From contig OX578284.1 of NCBI GenBank assembly GCA_951217055.1, forward strand, positions 26,004,187 to 26,068,186: DNA of 64,000 nt. Direction: 5' to 3'. The notes under the pieces were generated by a model. That model was not told the origin of the DNA and did no database searches. It was given only the letters and a program-made list of their open reading frames with translations. Shown here one piece after another: positions 34,805 to 45,582 of this stretch. This DNA comes from Gerris lacustris (taxonomy: Eukaryota > Arthropoda > Insecta > Hemiptera > Gerridae). The position numbers and the translations under genes were made by a program. Numbering within the stretch: position 1 is the first letter of the stretch; the number at the start of each line of letters is the position of its first letter.

Positions 34805-35639
34805 TTTTAAATTATTTATTTAAGGGAATGGAACCCTTGTTAAGTAAATACCTCTAAAAGTAAAATGAAATAGAGAAAATAGCAAAAATAGCTTTTACTG
34901 ACGAAAGGTATAAGATAAGAGCTATCAAAAGAGACACAGTTTAAATTACCGGATTAGTCCGGACCATAATCGTCTTTTGGCTCATTCAATCTAAATTTTT
35001 ATTAAACAAAATTTTCTTTCATTTTCTTCAAGGTATTACGACTGAAAATAAAAGGGAAAAAGTCTACGAGAGAAGATACAAGATAGTGAGGAAAAACTTA
35101 GATAAAAAGCTAGCTTTGGGATAAACTCGTTTCAATGCAAGACAATGGTATCATCCCATCTTTGTAACTGGGTCAAATCCAAAAGAACAAATCTACTGGA
35201 AAAGAAATACAAACTTTTAATCTATTTAACCAATTATTTAATCCTTTATTTTAGCTTTACTTTTGTTTGTTTGTTTGTCGGTATCTGGGTAGTCTGTCAA
35301 ATTTAATGGAGGACTACTTAAACCCTTTTCTAGTCACCCATTCGAGCTTAATTTTGGCTCAGACTCTACCAATATAATAAATGTTTATCAGATTAATTAA
35401 TCAAAATTAATTATTTTTAATCAATAAATTTTAAAAATTATTTAATTACCTCATTTGTTTTTTTAAAAAATTTTAAAACATAAATCATTTTATCATTAAA
35501 ATCAATTAATTCCACTCAATTCAAATTCAATTATCAAATCACACAACTTATTTATTATTAATTAATCTTCAAATTAACTTACTGATAACTTTCACAACCA
35601 AAATGGATGAATATAAAGAATTTACCATGGAAACCTTTG

Positions 35640-36150
35640 TTTTCAGTGTTTCGAGGTCATCCTAGAAACCCTTATGATTTTGGTAGTTCGTCCGTCGCAT
35701 CTTGGAGTATATCTCCCGACTTACTGAAGCTATAGACTTGAAATTTGGTATACAAGTTAAACTTTTTTTGCATAAAAACAGAAAAACTATTGCGGACTTA
35801 AACACTCAACACTTCTGCGGTCAATTGCGAATAGATCGCAATATTTTATATTTTTTGTAATTTTCAAGTTGGGTATCATTTCAAGGTACCTACTGAAATT
35901 TATTTAACAAATATATATCGTGTTTTTAAAATTGCAACCATTTTACCCCTAAAAGTAAGTGCATACCGAAAATTCTAAAGGATAATATTATATGCACACC
36001 TTACTTCTCAAAAGTGAAACTTTTTATGCATATTTTAGTTTATAAAAAGAAAAATAATAATAATGTTGTATTTATGAATTTTTATGACCGAAGAAACCCT
36101 TTTAGTAACTTGCTGGAAAGTACTTGACGTGATTTTTATGGCCTAGTATT
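35640..36150 (+). repeat. repeat family F, copy 2
   Basis: Same order of blocks as 30232-30730 (GTTTCGAGGTCATCCTAGAA, ATATCTCCCGACTTA, AATAATAATAATGTTG, GAAGAAACCCTTTTAGTAAC). It is followed by unrelated sequence. Confidence 0.65.
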
Positions 36151-36404
36151 ACTTTAAAAACTTGAACTATGTTGTTCTTTAACGATGTTTATGTTACTCC
36201 AATCTTTTCAATTATTATTGCACAAGGTACGGTTTTGAAAAATTACGAAAGAATAAAACAAATAAACAGGCACCTTGTTAGATATGATCAAATCGTGTTT
36301 CTAATAATGTTAATCCAACTAATATCTCAATACCCGAAGATTCTGATATTAATTTATTCTCTTTTTGCTTCCGAGCTTACCGAAGGTAGCGGAAGCATTG
36401 TGTT

Positions 36405-36910
36405 CACTTTTGAGAACGAAAAACATTTATGTCTCCGATTTTAAAAATTCCAAGACAGAAATCCGTTTCAGACATCAAGGAACATTTTTGGTCTGTGTGT
36501 GTGTCCACGAATTATGAAACGTGTGACGATAACTTGAGTAAATGTCGACCGATTTTGATGAAATTAGGTAGACATGTTCATTTTACCAATGTCCAGGATG
36601 AGTTCGTTGGACAACGTTATCCGTGCAAGCGTTCACGAGCAACGATCGCGTGAAGGTGAACTTCAAATTTAAAATTGGAATTTTAGGTAGGGAAAAAACT
36701 CTAACTTTATCTATTCAATGAGACAAACATTTTTTTCAAATACAATTTTTTAGTAAAACCCATAGCGACACCGCTATGAAGTGATAAATGATCGCTAAAA
36801 CTATTAATAGCTTTTACACAATAAACAATATAACAATTTTAATGTTAATTTAACAATAAAGTACATGATAGGATGCGAGGAAGCTATGTGCCACACTAAT
36901 TGGCAGTCTA
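36405..36910 (-). repeat. dispersed repeat family D, inverted partial copy
   Basis: TTCCAAGACAGAAATCCGTT (36450) and GATGCGAGGAAGCTATGTGC (36873) are inverses of blocks at 38090 and 37393. The phrase GACCGATTTTGATGAAATTA is the kind seen in many insect repeats. The 74- and 91-codon frames here are repeat shadows. Confidence 0.55.
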
Positions 36911-37596
36911 TTTTATATTAAAAAATAATTAAATAGACTTTGTCTATTTAAGAATGCCTCGTCTCTATTAATTATGTATAATGTTGTTTTATCCAGGGTT
37001 TATAATATGGTAGTAGTATTTAGTATTAGAAACATATCGACTCCCGAGGATATGCTTAAAATAAAGCTTAAACAATTAAAAAATTAGTTTTCATTTGTTA
37101 ACAAAGTCAGATTAATTTTTATCAATATCTCGGAAACTAGATTTTTCGCGGGAAAATAACATATGGTTCCACTGACAACAGACGATAGATAGACATTAAA
37201 AAAATAGACAAACACTTTTTTAGACGCAGGGTCTTAAAAAATGTAGGTAAATCCGTTATAATTGCAAATTTTAATTTTATCGTCATCAGAGTACTTTTTC
37301 TCTACGATATATAATATTCGTTTGTGAGAAAGTAAAACAACATCCAAAGAAAAAAAAAGTTTTTAGAATAAGACTACCAATTGGTGTGGCACATAGCTTC
37401 CTCGCATCCTACTACTTTATTGATTTTATACTTTTACAAGCCATTATTGTAAAATTGATTTAATATTCCCATATTTTTTAAAACTGTCACAATTGTTTAG
37501 CATTTTTACATTAATTGAAGTATCAAATAGCTAAATTCATGGAGCGTATAAGGTTAAAATTAATCTGGGGCTATCTGCAGGCTACTTTCAAGTAAC

Positions 37597-37846
37597 CATC
37601 CAAATTTCACTTTAAATAAAAAAATTATAATTATCAATATCTACGGGCGACATACAGAGAAAAATAGACCCCCGCACCGGGACTTGAACCACGGGCCTCC
37701 TATTAATCCGTTACAGGCGCTCTTACCAACTGAGCTATACGGGAGAATGATTTTTCTCTGTCGTTATCGATACAAATTCCCCGAATCCAAGCTATCAATA
37801 TTTTACTATCTACCTAAAACTTAAACATTTGAACATCCAAATTTCA
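37597..37846 (-). mobile_element. tRNA-containing retroposon (SINE-like), 224 bp with 13-bp TSD
   Basis: A perfect direct repeat CATCCAAATTTCA occurs at 37597-37609 and 37834-37846. Between them lies sequence absent from the other family D copies. The insert has a tRNA-like core on the minus strand (37669-37744) flanked by short inverse phrases CAGAGAAAAATAG and ATTTTTCTCTG. On the minus strand the far end (37610-37640) is A/T-rich, like a retroposon tail. Target duplication of this length points to target-primed reverse transcription. Confidence 0.75.
37669..37744 (-). tRNA. tRNA-like sequence (probably a SINE head, not a working tRNA)
   Basis: Minus strand: the 7-bp acceptor TCCCGTA pairs with TGCGGGG (two G-T pairs). 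A-box-like TAGCTCAGTTGG has a perfect D stem GCTC/GAGC, and B-box-like GGTTCAAGTCC is present. The anticodon stem CCTGT/ATAGG forms with one G-T pair, but its loop has nine bases (AACGGATTA) and the T stem has two mismatches. RNA polymerase III promoter boxes are therefore intact in outline, while the tRNA fold is defective. Confidence 0.6.
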
Positions 37847-38479
37847 TTAAAATCTAATAAGTGCTTTTAATGATATAGGAGTAAACAAATGTATGATTGT
37901 GCGCAAGTGAAAGAGAAACAGAAAGGCACAGGGGGTTGAAACTTATATGGAACCAAGAATGGGCTAATTATTACCTACCATCGAAATTTCAATAAAATTA
38001 GATGAGTAGTTTTTAAGATGTGTTAGTTCGCAAAAATTGAGCGACAGACCGACAGATACACATGGAACCAAAAATGATCCCTGATTTCTGAAACGGATTT
38101 CTGTCTTGGAATTTTTGAAATCTGAGACCTACAAAAATTTCATTCTTTGGAACTATCACATAGCTTCCTATACCTTCAGCAAACTCAGAAGCACTATTTT
38201 GGACGCAGGGTCATAAAGCATGTAAATCCATTATAATCCTCAGAATAAATTCTCTCTACGAAATATATTCGTTTGTGAGAAAGTGAAACAACATCCAAAG
38301 AAAATGTTTTTAAAAAATATAAATTTAGTAATAAGATATTAAATATGATTTACTTTTATTTTGTTATAAATAGGATATGCTAGTGAAATACACATAAATA
38401 AAGCTGATTTCTATTACGCCATTAACAGATATCGCAGTTAATTTTTTCGTGGGGCGAATCTAAAGTTGCGATTAAACAA

Positions 38480-38510
<31 letters not shown>

Positions 38511-38749
38511 AAAGTTAAACAAAATATAACATGATACATATAACAAAAAAATAGATATATATTATCAACGAAAAAGTACTGTCAAAAACAATTGTTCTAA
38601 AATAAACAAGAGTAAACTCCTAGCTCTGATAAATATTACCAATTCAAGAGTTAGACAAATTGCTAAATTGTATAATTAATTATTTTTTACCTACTTTTAG
38701 TTCACCTGTATAATTACTTATAATTGACCTACTTTTGGTTCTTTTAGTT

Positions 38750-39548
38750 ATCTACATCAGGGGTGCCCAACCTTTTTTAATCAGGGGCCACATTGTCAAC
38801 ATTCAAAGGAAAGGCGGGCCGGGGGCCGGTGGTGTACCGGGGGGGGGGGTCCTCCCCCAGAAAATTTTAGAATTTTAACCCTCATAAAATACATTTTTAT
38901 GCTTCCTAGAAGGTTAATTTTCCGTTTTGGTTTTATCTAAAACACCATGTTAATAAAGTTTTTTTTCTGTTACTAGCCTAGTTTTACTTTGCAGAAAATA
39001 AAACAACAATAACAGTATGAATTACAAAAAATTTAGTCTTTCATTTTACAAAGTTATTAATCAAAATATCAAGTTTGTATGTAACTTAGCTTCAGTGAGA
39101 TGGTTGAAACTGCTTTGCACTTGTACTTAAAATGTCTTTCTACTTAGGCTCAAACATGGTTGTACCAATCATTAATAACGATTTTAAGTGTTCATCTGTG
39201 AGGGAAGACCGGAATTTTGATTTAATATAATTCATTTTTGAAAATGTTTGTTCGCAAATATAGGTCGAGCCAAACACTGAGAACATGGTACGAGCAAACA
39301 TTTTTAAGTTTTTGAAATCTTCATTGGGCAAGGCGCTGTAGAATGGCAACAGATCTCCGTTTTCCCCATATTCCAACGTTGCTGGGCAAAATCAGCTGGG
39401 CTGTTCGGCATTAGGAAATTAATATATTTTAGATTCTCTGAATGCTTGTAAATTCTTCGTTTTTATGGCAACACGGCGGGCCACATAAAATCGGCTCGCG
39501 GGCCGGACCCGGCCCGCGGGCCATAGGTTGGGCACCCCTGATCTACAT
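38750..39548 (-). mobile_element. hAT transposon derivative with perfect TSD, 783 bp
   Basis: TSD ATCTACAT at 38750-38757 and 39541-39548. Perfect 15-bp terminal inverted repeats CAGGGGTGCCCAACC / GGTTGGGCACCCCTG (38758-38772, 39526-39540). GC-rich subterminal regions (GGGCCACATTG, CGGGCCGGACCCGGCCCGCG). It carries the last part of a transposase on the minus strand (39140-39376). Confidence 0.95.
39140..39376 (-). pseudogene. hAT transposase C-terminal dimerisation segment (78 codons)
   Basis: Reads DFKNLKMFARTMFSVFGSTY followed by ICEQTFSKMNYIKSKFRSSL and TDEHLKSLL. Known: 'FGSTY.CE..FS.M...KSK.RS.LTDEHL' is the hAT dimerisation motif of ZBED5/GTF2IRD2-like transposases. The frame here is uninterrupted, but the BED finger, catalytic core and most of the protein are deleted, so it cannot act alone. 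Confidence 0.9.
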
Positions 39549-39578
39549 AATACTAAAAAATATATTAAAATACGTAGT

Positions 39579-40386
39579 TAGGCTGAAAAGAAATGCACAC
39601 ATGCTTGTAGAACGCGAACGAAATGACCTTTAGAAGCACGTAAGGCGGCATTTGGTAGTGACCCCCCCCCCCCCCCCCCCCCCTATACGCATGCGCAATT
39701 TTAAGGCGTTGAGTTCATCCAGTGTATTTTGAGCAGCGCAAGTATGGAGACGTGTTCTAGTGCTATGTAAACACGATGTTATCGAATTAAAACTGCTGAA
39801 AAAATGACTCCTATTGAAATTTATCGTCGTTTAAAGGTTTTTCAGGGTGACGATACTGTTGATAGGTTAACTGTAAATCGATGGGTAGTAAAATTTGTGC
39901 TTGAGGACCAGGAAAAGCCATAAATGTTGAATAACCACGCAGTGGACATCCAATCATTGCAGCAGACGATAAACATCGCAAACTCATTGACGATTTGATT
40001 AAAAATGATTTGACCAAAAGAAGCAGACGTTATCAACAAGTATGGCTTTTCCAGGCTCGCAAGCACAAAATTTTATTTTCCATTGATTTACAGTGGGCCC
40101 GATCAACAGCAGGATTTTTGTGGTGAGGATGCTGTTGATCCTCACATAAAAAACCTTTAAACGACTATAAATCACAGTAGGAGTCACTTTTTCAGCTGTC
40201 AAAAAGTTCAACTCGCGTTTACATAGCACTAGAAACATTGCTGCTCAAAATACACTGGATGAACTCAACGCCTTCAAATTGTGCATGCGTATAGAGGGGA
40301 GTGCCTCTACCAAATACCGCCTTGCGCACTTCTGAAGGTCATTTCGTTCGCGTTCTACAAGCATGTGTGCATTACTTTTCAGCCTA
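39579..40386. mobile_element. palindromic mariner derivative, about 804 bp
   Basis: Ends GGCTGAAAAGAAATGCACAC (39581) and, reverse-complemented, GGCTGAAAAGTAATGCACAC (ending 40384), flanked by TA. The inverted similarity extends about 280 bp inward and includes CTTGTAGAACGCGAACGAAA and TGAGTTCATCCAGTGTATTT. Both arms therefore derive from the same 5' end of a mariner, and the element has two heads. The left arm holds a 22-bp poly(C) (39662-39683) where the right has a short mixed sequence. It lies 38 bp from the hAT copy. Confidence 0.82.
39780..40045 (+). pseudogene. mariner transposase N-terminal helix-turn-helix remnant
   Basis: Reads MTPIEIYRRLKVFQGDDTVD then RLTVNRWVVKF. After a frame break it continues with PRSGHPIIAADDKHRKLIDD. 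Known: 'MTP.EIY..L....G......TV.RWV..F..G......PRSGRP..A..D' is the DNA-binding region of mariner-type transposases. The catalytic domain is absent. Part of the same coding sequence recurs inverted at about 40140-40200 in the right arm. Confidence 0.75.
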
Positions 40387-40858
40387 CCCTCGTACGTTAA
40401 TAATAAGGCAAACTCATAGCATACAAATAAGAATTTAAACAGTTCTTACTTTTTTGTGATTATAAATTTTCTGAAGTAAAATATTATTAATTCAAGAATG
40501 ATTGTACTATTATGGATTGTACTCACTTCGGATAATGACCCCCACTTAATGACCTAAGGAATTGTTAAATTAATTTTTGTTTCCTTTAATTTTTTTATTA
40601 AAAATCAGTGCAGTTAATTTAAAAATGAAATTTAGTTAAACCTGAGTAATCATTATTAGGCATTGTAAGGAGGAATATGCAAATATTAAATTAAATTTTG
40701 ATAAGAAATTATGTAACTAGAAAAATAAAACTTTTTACCTATGTATATTAATCTGTAGCCATTTAGGATCTAGGGCTGTGGAATTATATAATTTATTTTT
40801 TCTTATTCAATTCTCATGTAAGTAATATATAAGTATATGTGTGTGTGTATGTGCGTAT

Positions 40859-40861
<3 letters not shown>

Positions 40862-40924
<63 letters not shown>
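40862..40924. repeat. (TA)n microsatellite next to splice acceptor
   Basis: A TA run ending about 36 bp before the acceptor of the last receptor exon. Confidence 0.96.
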
Positions 40925-40927
<3 letters not shown>

Positions 40928-40960
40928 CATATAATTTAATATGGTATATTTTTTTTTCAG

Positions 40961-41085
40961 GAACGAAGTTTTACACAATGGATTCAAACTTTGATAAAGC
41001 GCCTAATTCTATTGTCTACAGCGTGAAATCAACCCAGACTGACTCAGAAGCAATCCAAAAAGAGGAAGCACCTAAAGAAACGTAG
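40961..41085 (+). CDS. mGluR: metabotropic glutamate receptor-like, last coding exon
   Basis: Acceptor TTTTTTTTTCAG ends at 40960. The first two bases complete the codon left by the exon ending at 31328 (G|GA, Gly). The frame then reads TKFYTMDSNFDKAPNSIVYS and VKSTQTDSEAIQKEEAPKET and stops at TAG 41083-41085. This is an acidic, serine/threonine-rich cytoplasmic C-terminus, as in other class C receptor tails; such tails are poorly conserved. Assignment rests on splice phase, frame, position and strand, so it is less certain than the two upstream exons. Confidence 0.78.
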
Positions 41086-41660
41086 CAGACTAAGAACAAC
41101 GACTTAACTCAATCAACTGCAGGCATTGTAATCACTAATTAGGAATTATAATTATACATTATAACAATTATGTATAAGCTTTAGTACATTTTTAATACTA
41201 AAGTAATATCTTCCATTTAGTCTGTCAGGTATTGATCATTTTTATAAAACTATAATATATGATACTAATTTACTTTTATTGCTAAAATGAAAAGGATTTA
41301 TTATCATTTTGTAAAAAAATGTATATTATAATTATAGTAGTTTATATTTTTAAGTTATGGAACAGGGTAATTGTAAATGAGGTTGATAATACATGTTTGG
41401 ATATTTTGATCATTCATTTTTAAAGTTGAAGTTGAGTTGTAGTTTGAAGTTGTTAATGAATATCTAGACCTAAAAAGTGTATGATAATGATTCAATGGTT
41501 AAATGAAATGCATAGTCCAATGGTTAAATAAAATACGTAGTCCAATGGTTAAATAAAATTCATAGTCCAATGGTTAAATAAAATGTATAGTCCAATGGTT
41601 AAATAAAATGAAATACTTATGTCATGAAGAGTATATTATGTTAACATAATAAAACTTAAT
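41086..41660 (+). other. mGluR: presumed 3' UTR of the receptor gene
   Basis: AT-rich sequence following the stop codon. Several AATAAA hexamers occur (in the tandem repeat 41491-41610 and ATAATAAAAC at 41647). The true cleavage site cannot be placed from sequence alone. Confidence 0.5.
41491..41610 (+). repeat. 25-bp tandem repeat, about 4.8 copies, each with AATAAA
   Basis: Unit TAGTCCAATGGTTAAATAAAAT plus three variable bases. The first copy has AATGAA instead of AATAAA; the others keep the polyadenylation hexamer. Confidence 0.92.
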
Positions 41661-42519
41661 TGTTACCTATTAATAATTTATCACCACTATATAATAATAA
41701 ATTATGTGCAACCCTTGTTAAAATAATAGTAAGAAATCAGATGAGGTGTTCCTTCAAAATTCTCTATTCTATCTTTTTTTAATATGGTTAAGCAATAGTT
41801 AGATGCTTTACTATAGTAAGAAATGATCTTATCATAAGGACATAATATATGAGGCAATGAAGATAACGTGTTATAAAATTAACTCATAAATGAGGATCAA
41901 CTGTGATAAACTACGGATATCAATTGTTGTTTAATAGTTAAATGTAATATCAGAATTGAAAATAATAAAATATAATCACTTATGAAACTCTATAGTTAAG
42001 TAGTTTTTTGTGGTAACGCCATAAGTAGGCGGATGGTAACAGTTTGGAAAATATTGTGTGCAATAACGCATATTTAGTGCGAATTGAATCGTGTTTTACC
42101 GATATCTGTTTATGAAGTTTCAACCTATGATTGATAATCAATAGTGAAGCTGCGGAAAACAATTTTCCAATGTGGCGAAAGGCAAATTAGCTCGTGGTTT
42201 GTTTAATATGGTGGAAGGAAAATTAGCTCATGGTAATGAACTTTGTTTTATCAGATAGTTATTGAAGTTCCAACGATCCATAAAAAAGAATATCATTTTA
42301 GCCAATGGCAACTACCTTCTACCTTCAAATTCAGATTTTCCTAATCTCACTTTATAAAATGGTGGACAAAGTTAATGAATGGGAGATGAACAAATATAGT
42401 TAATTATACGCTACCTGGTAAACACATATTTATGATTAATGCACAAATTGTGTTCGATGAACGAGTTCAATGATTTAAACTTTTTAATGCTTTCTAAATG
42501 GAGCTATCACAATAATAGT
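41661..42519. other. downstream sequence, nothing recognised
   Basis: AT-rich. Short self-similar phrases (GGCAAATTAGCTCGTGG at 42181 and GGAAAATTAGCTCATGG at 42217) suggest a local duplication. No gene was seen. Confidence 0.4.
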
Positions 42520-43340
42520 CTGCCAATTTGTGTGTCACATAGCTCCCTCGTGTCATATTTCGTATACTTCATGTATTTGATGCTTCTACAAGCTTAGTCA
42601 AATGTATTCAATTTTCCCCCCGTTTTTAAAATCTGTAATTTTTTTACATGAATTATAGTATCAATTTAGCAAAATTAAAAGAGCGCATCAATTGGTCGAG
42701 ACGACTCGAGGTAGTGGGTTCGATCCCGTGCCATAATACTTTGAAATCTATGAATCGCGGACTGAGCAGGGCGAGGGACATCCTGTGAGGGGTTCTCTTC
42801 CCCACCTTTTGATGTGGGTTCGATCCGTGTCATGAGATGTATTTGTACCTATGGTTCGAGGACGGAGTAGGACGAGGGACACCCACCCCCTGAGGGGTTC
42901 TCTTCTCCCACGCTATGACGCAAGCTTATATAGCTTACTAATGACCACACCGTACTCGCTTCTGCGGCACAATGTACAAATGTATGATGTGTGAAGTAGC
43001 TGGAACTCTCCACCTCGAGGCGTAAAAAGGGCCCAAAAGATGGCCTAATTGCTAGGTTCGAACATTGAGGTTCGTCCTACCCGTTCTAGTAGGAAGTACT
43101 AGATTACTACTACTACTATAGCAGGCTCTCCACCACGGGGCTAGTAAAATGGGTAAAATGGAGGCCTGATTGCTAGGTTCCAACAAGTTTCGTCCTACCC
43201 GTCTAGTAGGAAGTACTAGATAACTATAATTACTACTACTCCCTGATATCTGAAACGGATTTCTGTCCAGGAATTTTTGAAATCGGAGACATAAACAATT
43301 TTCGTTCTTTAGAACAATTACATGAAGCTATGAGTAAGCT
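42520..43340 (+). repeat. dispersed repeat family D, copy split by a candidate SINE
   Basis: 42520-42690 (GTGTGTCACATAGCTCCCTCG) and 43245-43340 (CTGATATCTGAAACGGATTT) match successive parts of family D. The intervening 42690-43240 is unrelated to D. Confidence 0.55.
42690..43240 (+). mobile_element. candidate SINE with B-box-like motifs and (TAC)n tail, partly duplicated
   Basis: GC-rich, with two B-box-like sites GTGGGTTCGATCC (42714 and 42814). A 3' module, CTCTCCACC...GGCCTGATTGCTAGGTTC...GTAGGAAGTACTAG, occurs twice (about 42995-43115 and 43125-43240), each time ending in ACTACTACTA. Short-unit tails and B boxes are typical of tRNA-derived SINEs. No open frame. Confidence 0.55.
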
Positions 43341-44424
43341 CGGTAGCAAAATATTAATTGTAAAAGCATGATATAATGCTTTTTTTAGTCGTACACAAAT
43401 CATAGCAATTTGTTCAACTGGCTCAAAGTCAGAATTTAATTTCACTTTCTGTTATAAATGTTTCCCCTTTTATTTTATTGAGAGCGTGCGAATATTGAAT
43501 TAGCGGAGGTACAGTAATTTAACTTTTTGGGATTTAAAAAAAGAATCTATACAATTAATATATGTATTAACTACCTAAATTAATCACTAAAGAATATTTC
43601 TATGTATTCACCTATCCTTTACGAATAAACTTATACTAAGACCATATGTCTAATTCCATATACGTAGTTGAATACGTTTTAAAATATTCATCTATGTCTC
43701 TCCTATATGCAATTTTAGGTATGTATTAAATAATAAATAAAACAATAAAAGAAGCTACATCAATAGCATCACGATATAGCCACGTGTTTTAATAAATTGC
43801 GATCTACAAAGATAAGTTAAATAAACAGTATGATATCTGATTTTAAAGCATTACAGGTAAGGGAGCATTTGCATACATATTACTTTAAAGTAAACAAAAA
43901 GCTTTAAATATATTTAAAAAATAGAAACATATACTCATTTTATTGATTTTTTTGGTATTAATAAAGTTAGCTACAAATCAAATAATGATTTTTTTTTTCT
44001 TCTTTCTCTTTGACTTTACCATGATTTATTAAACCTAATATTATAATCGAATGGTTGTTTATTTTTTAACAATTTCGATCAAATTAAATGCAAATTTATC
44101 ACCAAAGTAATAATTAATAATCCCACGATATTTCAAGTACGAACTTGAAGAGTAAATTAATACCACTTAATACATTTCTGTCAACTTATTCACGTGATAT
44201 TTTATTCATATAAATAATGCCTTATTAAAGGATATTTTTGTAATTTCCCTATCAAATATTAATAAAATGATAATTTTCATCGATTTAATTTCTTTTTTTT
44301 ACGTCTCGATAAGTGTATCCATTATAATATTAAGGTAATTTTCGTCATAATACATTTTAATTTTAAAATAATATCCTGAAAAAATATATAGAGGGATGAA
44401 ATATGAATAATTCATCAATTCTCA

Positions 44425-44426
<2 letters not shown>
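43341..44426. other. AT-rich sequence, nothing recognised
   Basis: No gene, RNA or clear repeat is visible. Confidence 0.45.
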
Positions 44427-44497
<71 letters not shown>

Positions 44498-44603
44498 ATA
44501 TAATATATAAAACAATATATATAATATATAATATAATATAATATATATAATAATATAATATAATAATAATAATATAATATAATATATAATATAATATAAT
44601 AAT

Positions 44604-44655
<52 letters not shown>

Positions 44656-44700
44656 ATATATATAATAATATAAATAACATCACAATTTTATTGCGATATA
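44427..44700. repeat. complex (TA)n / (TAATA)n low-complexity tract
   Basis: Two pure TA runs (about 44431-44493 and 44606-44650) are separated by irregular TAATATAATA sequence. The 106-codon frame here is only repeat. Confidence 0.95.
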
Positions 44701-45582
44701 ATAATATAATTAAAAAAAAGTAAATTTTAAATTCGACTGTTTTATTTGTTCTAAATTTATTTGTTTATGTATAATAATTCTAAATAAAATAATTTTATTT
44801 ATTTTAAATTTATTTCGCTTTTATCTTTCTTATAACTGTTAATTATATGAGAGAATGTAATGAGATTTTATTAGAGCATGAAACGAGGTTGTTTTTTTTC
44901 TCTCTAAAAGTATATTATATTAAAAATATTTTTTTTATTTTAATGAAAAAAGAAATTCAAAAGAAAATTAATAGGTCAAATTTCAGAATAAAGGTCTTTC
45001 GCTCTTCTTATTATTAGATTTTGACCTGACGAAAACATACAATTTTATTTGTTTCTTCTAAATTTAGGATTGTTTTTTCCACTTGAATTTAAAGGAGTTT
45101 TTTTTAAAAAAATCAACCTTTTAAACGGGTACGATATTAGCCCATGCCTTTAGTTCGTAAGATATAGCTGATAGACGGCAGATGGTGCTGGCCTAATAGC
45201 TCAAAAGAATTAAAAAGTATGTTTGAAAGAAACAATTAAGAAGATGTTAGAAACAGCGAGGGTAACTCACGGACAGTATACAATAGTAGAGAAAATGTAT
45301 TCCCTTATAATGAAGGTAAATTATAGTGTATACAAAGCATGTAGCCGTTGGACGGGAGAGAATATTGCAGAAATGTAAGAAGTATCAGCCATAGAGAGGC
45401 CTCGATAATACGGGAAACACCTAAAAGCAGGTTTATCTACAATCTTCTGGCTAGAGTTCATAGGTGTTTGAAACTAGAAGACTGTAGCTAAGGAGGCAAA
45501 GTTTAGGGAGAACATGGTCCAACTATGAGTGTAGAGTCGGTCAAAGTGAAGGAAAGTAAATTGTAACCTTTAATGTCTATAA

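Larger units (their letters stand above)
37376..38320 (+). repeat. dispersed repeat family D, copy split by tRNA-like retroposon
   Basis: The block order matches 26340-27440. At 37597-37609 the element is interrupted by the retroposon 37610-37833 and resumes at 37834. The corresponding uninterrupted sequence at 26840-26860 shows the empty state. Confidence 0.65.

Noticed and set aside
36169..36653. Frames of 91 and 74 codons
   Set aside because: They overlap dispersed repeat family D sequence that occurs elsewhere without an open frame.
37669..37744. A working tRNA gene
   Set aside because: The anticodon loop has nine bases and the T stem has mismatches. It lies inside a retroposon with a TSD.
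45120..45480. Possible decayed coding segment (one frame open for about 45 codons near 45238-45375)
   Set aside because: Not recognised as any family, with stops on both sides and no repeat partner. Too weak to call.
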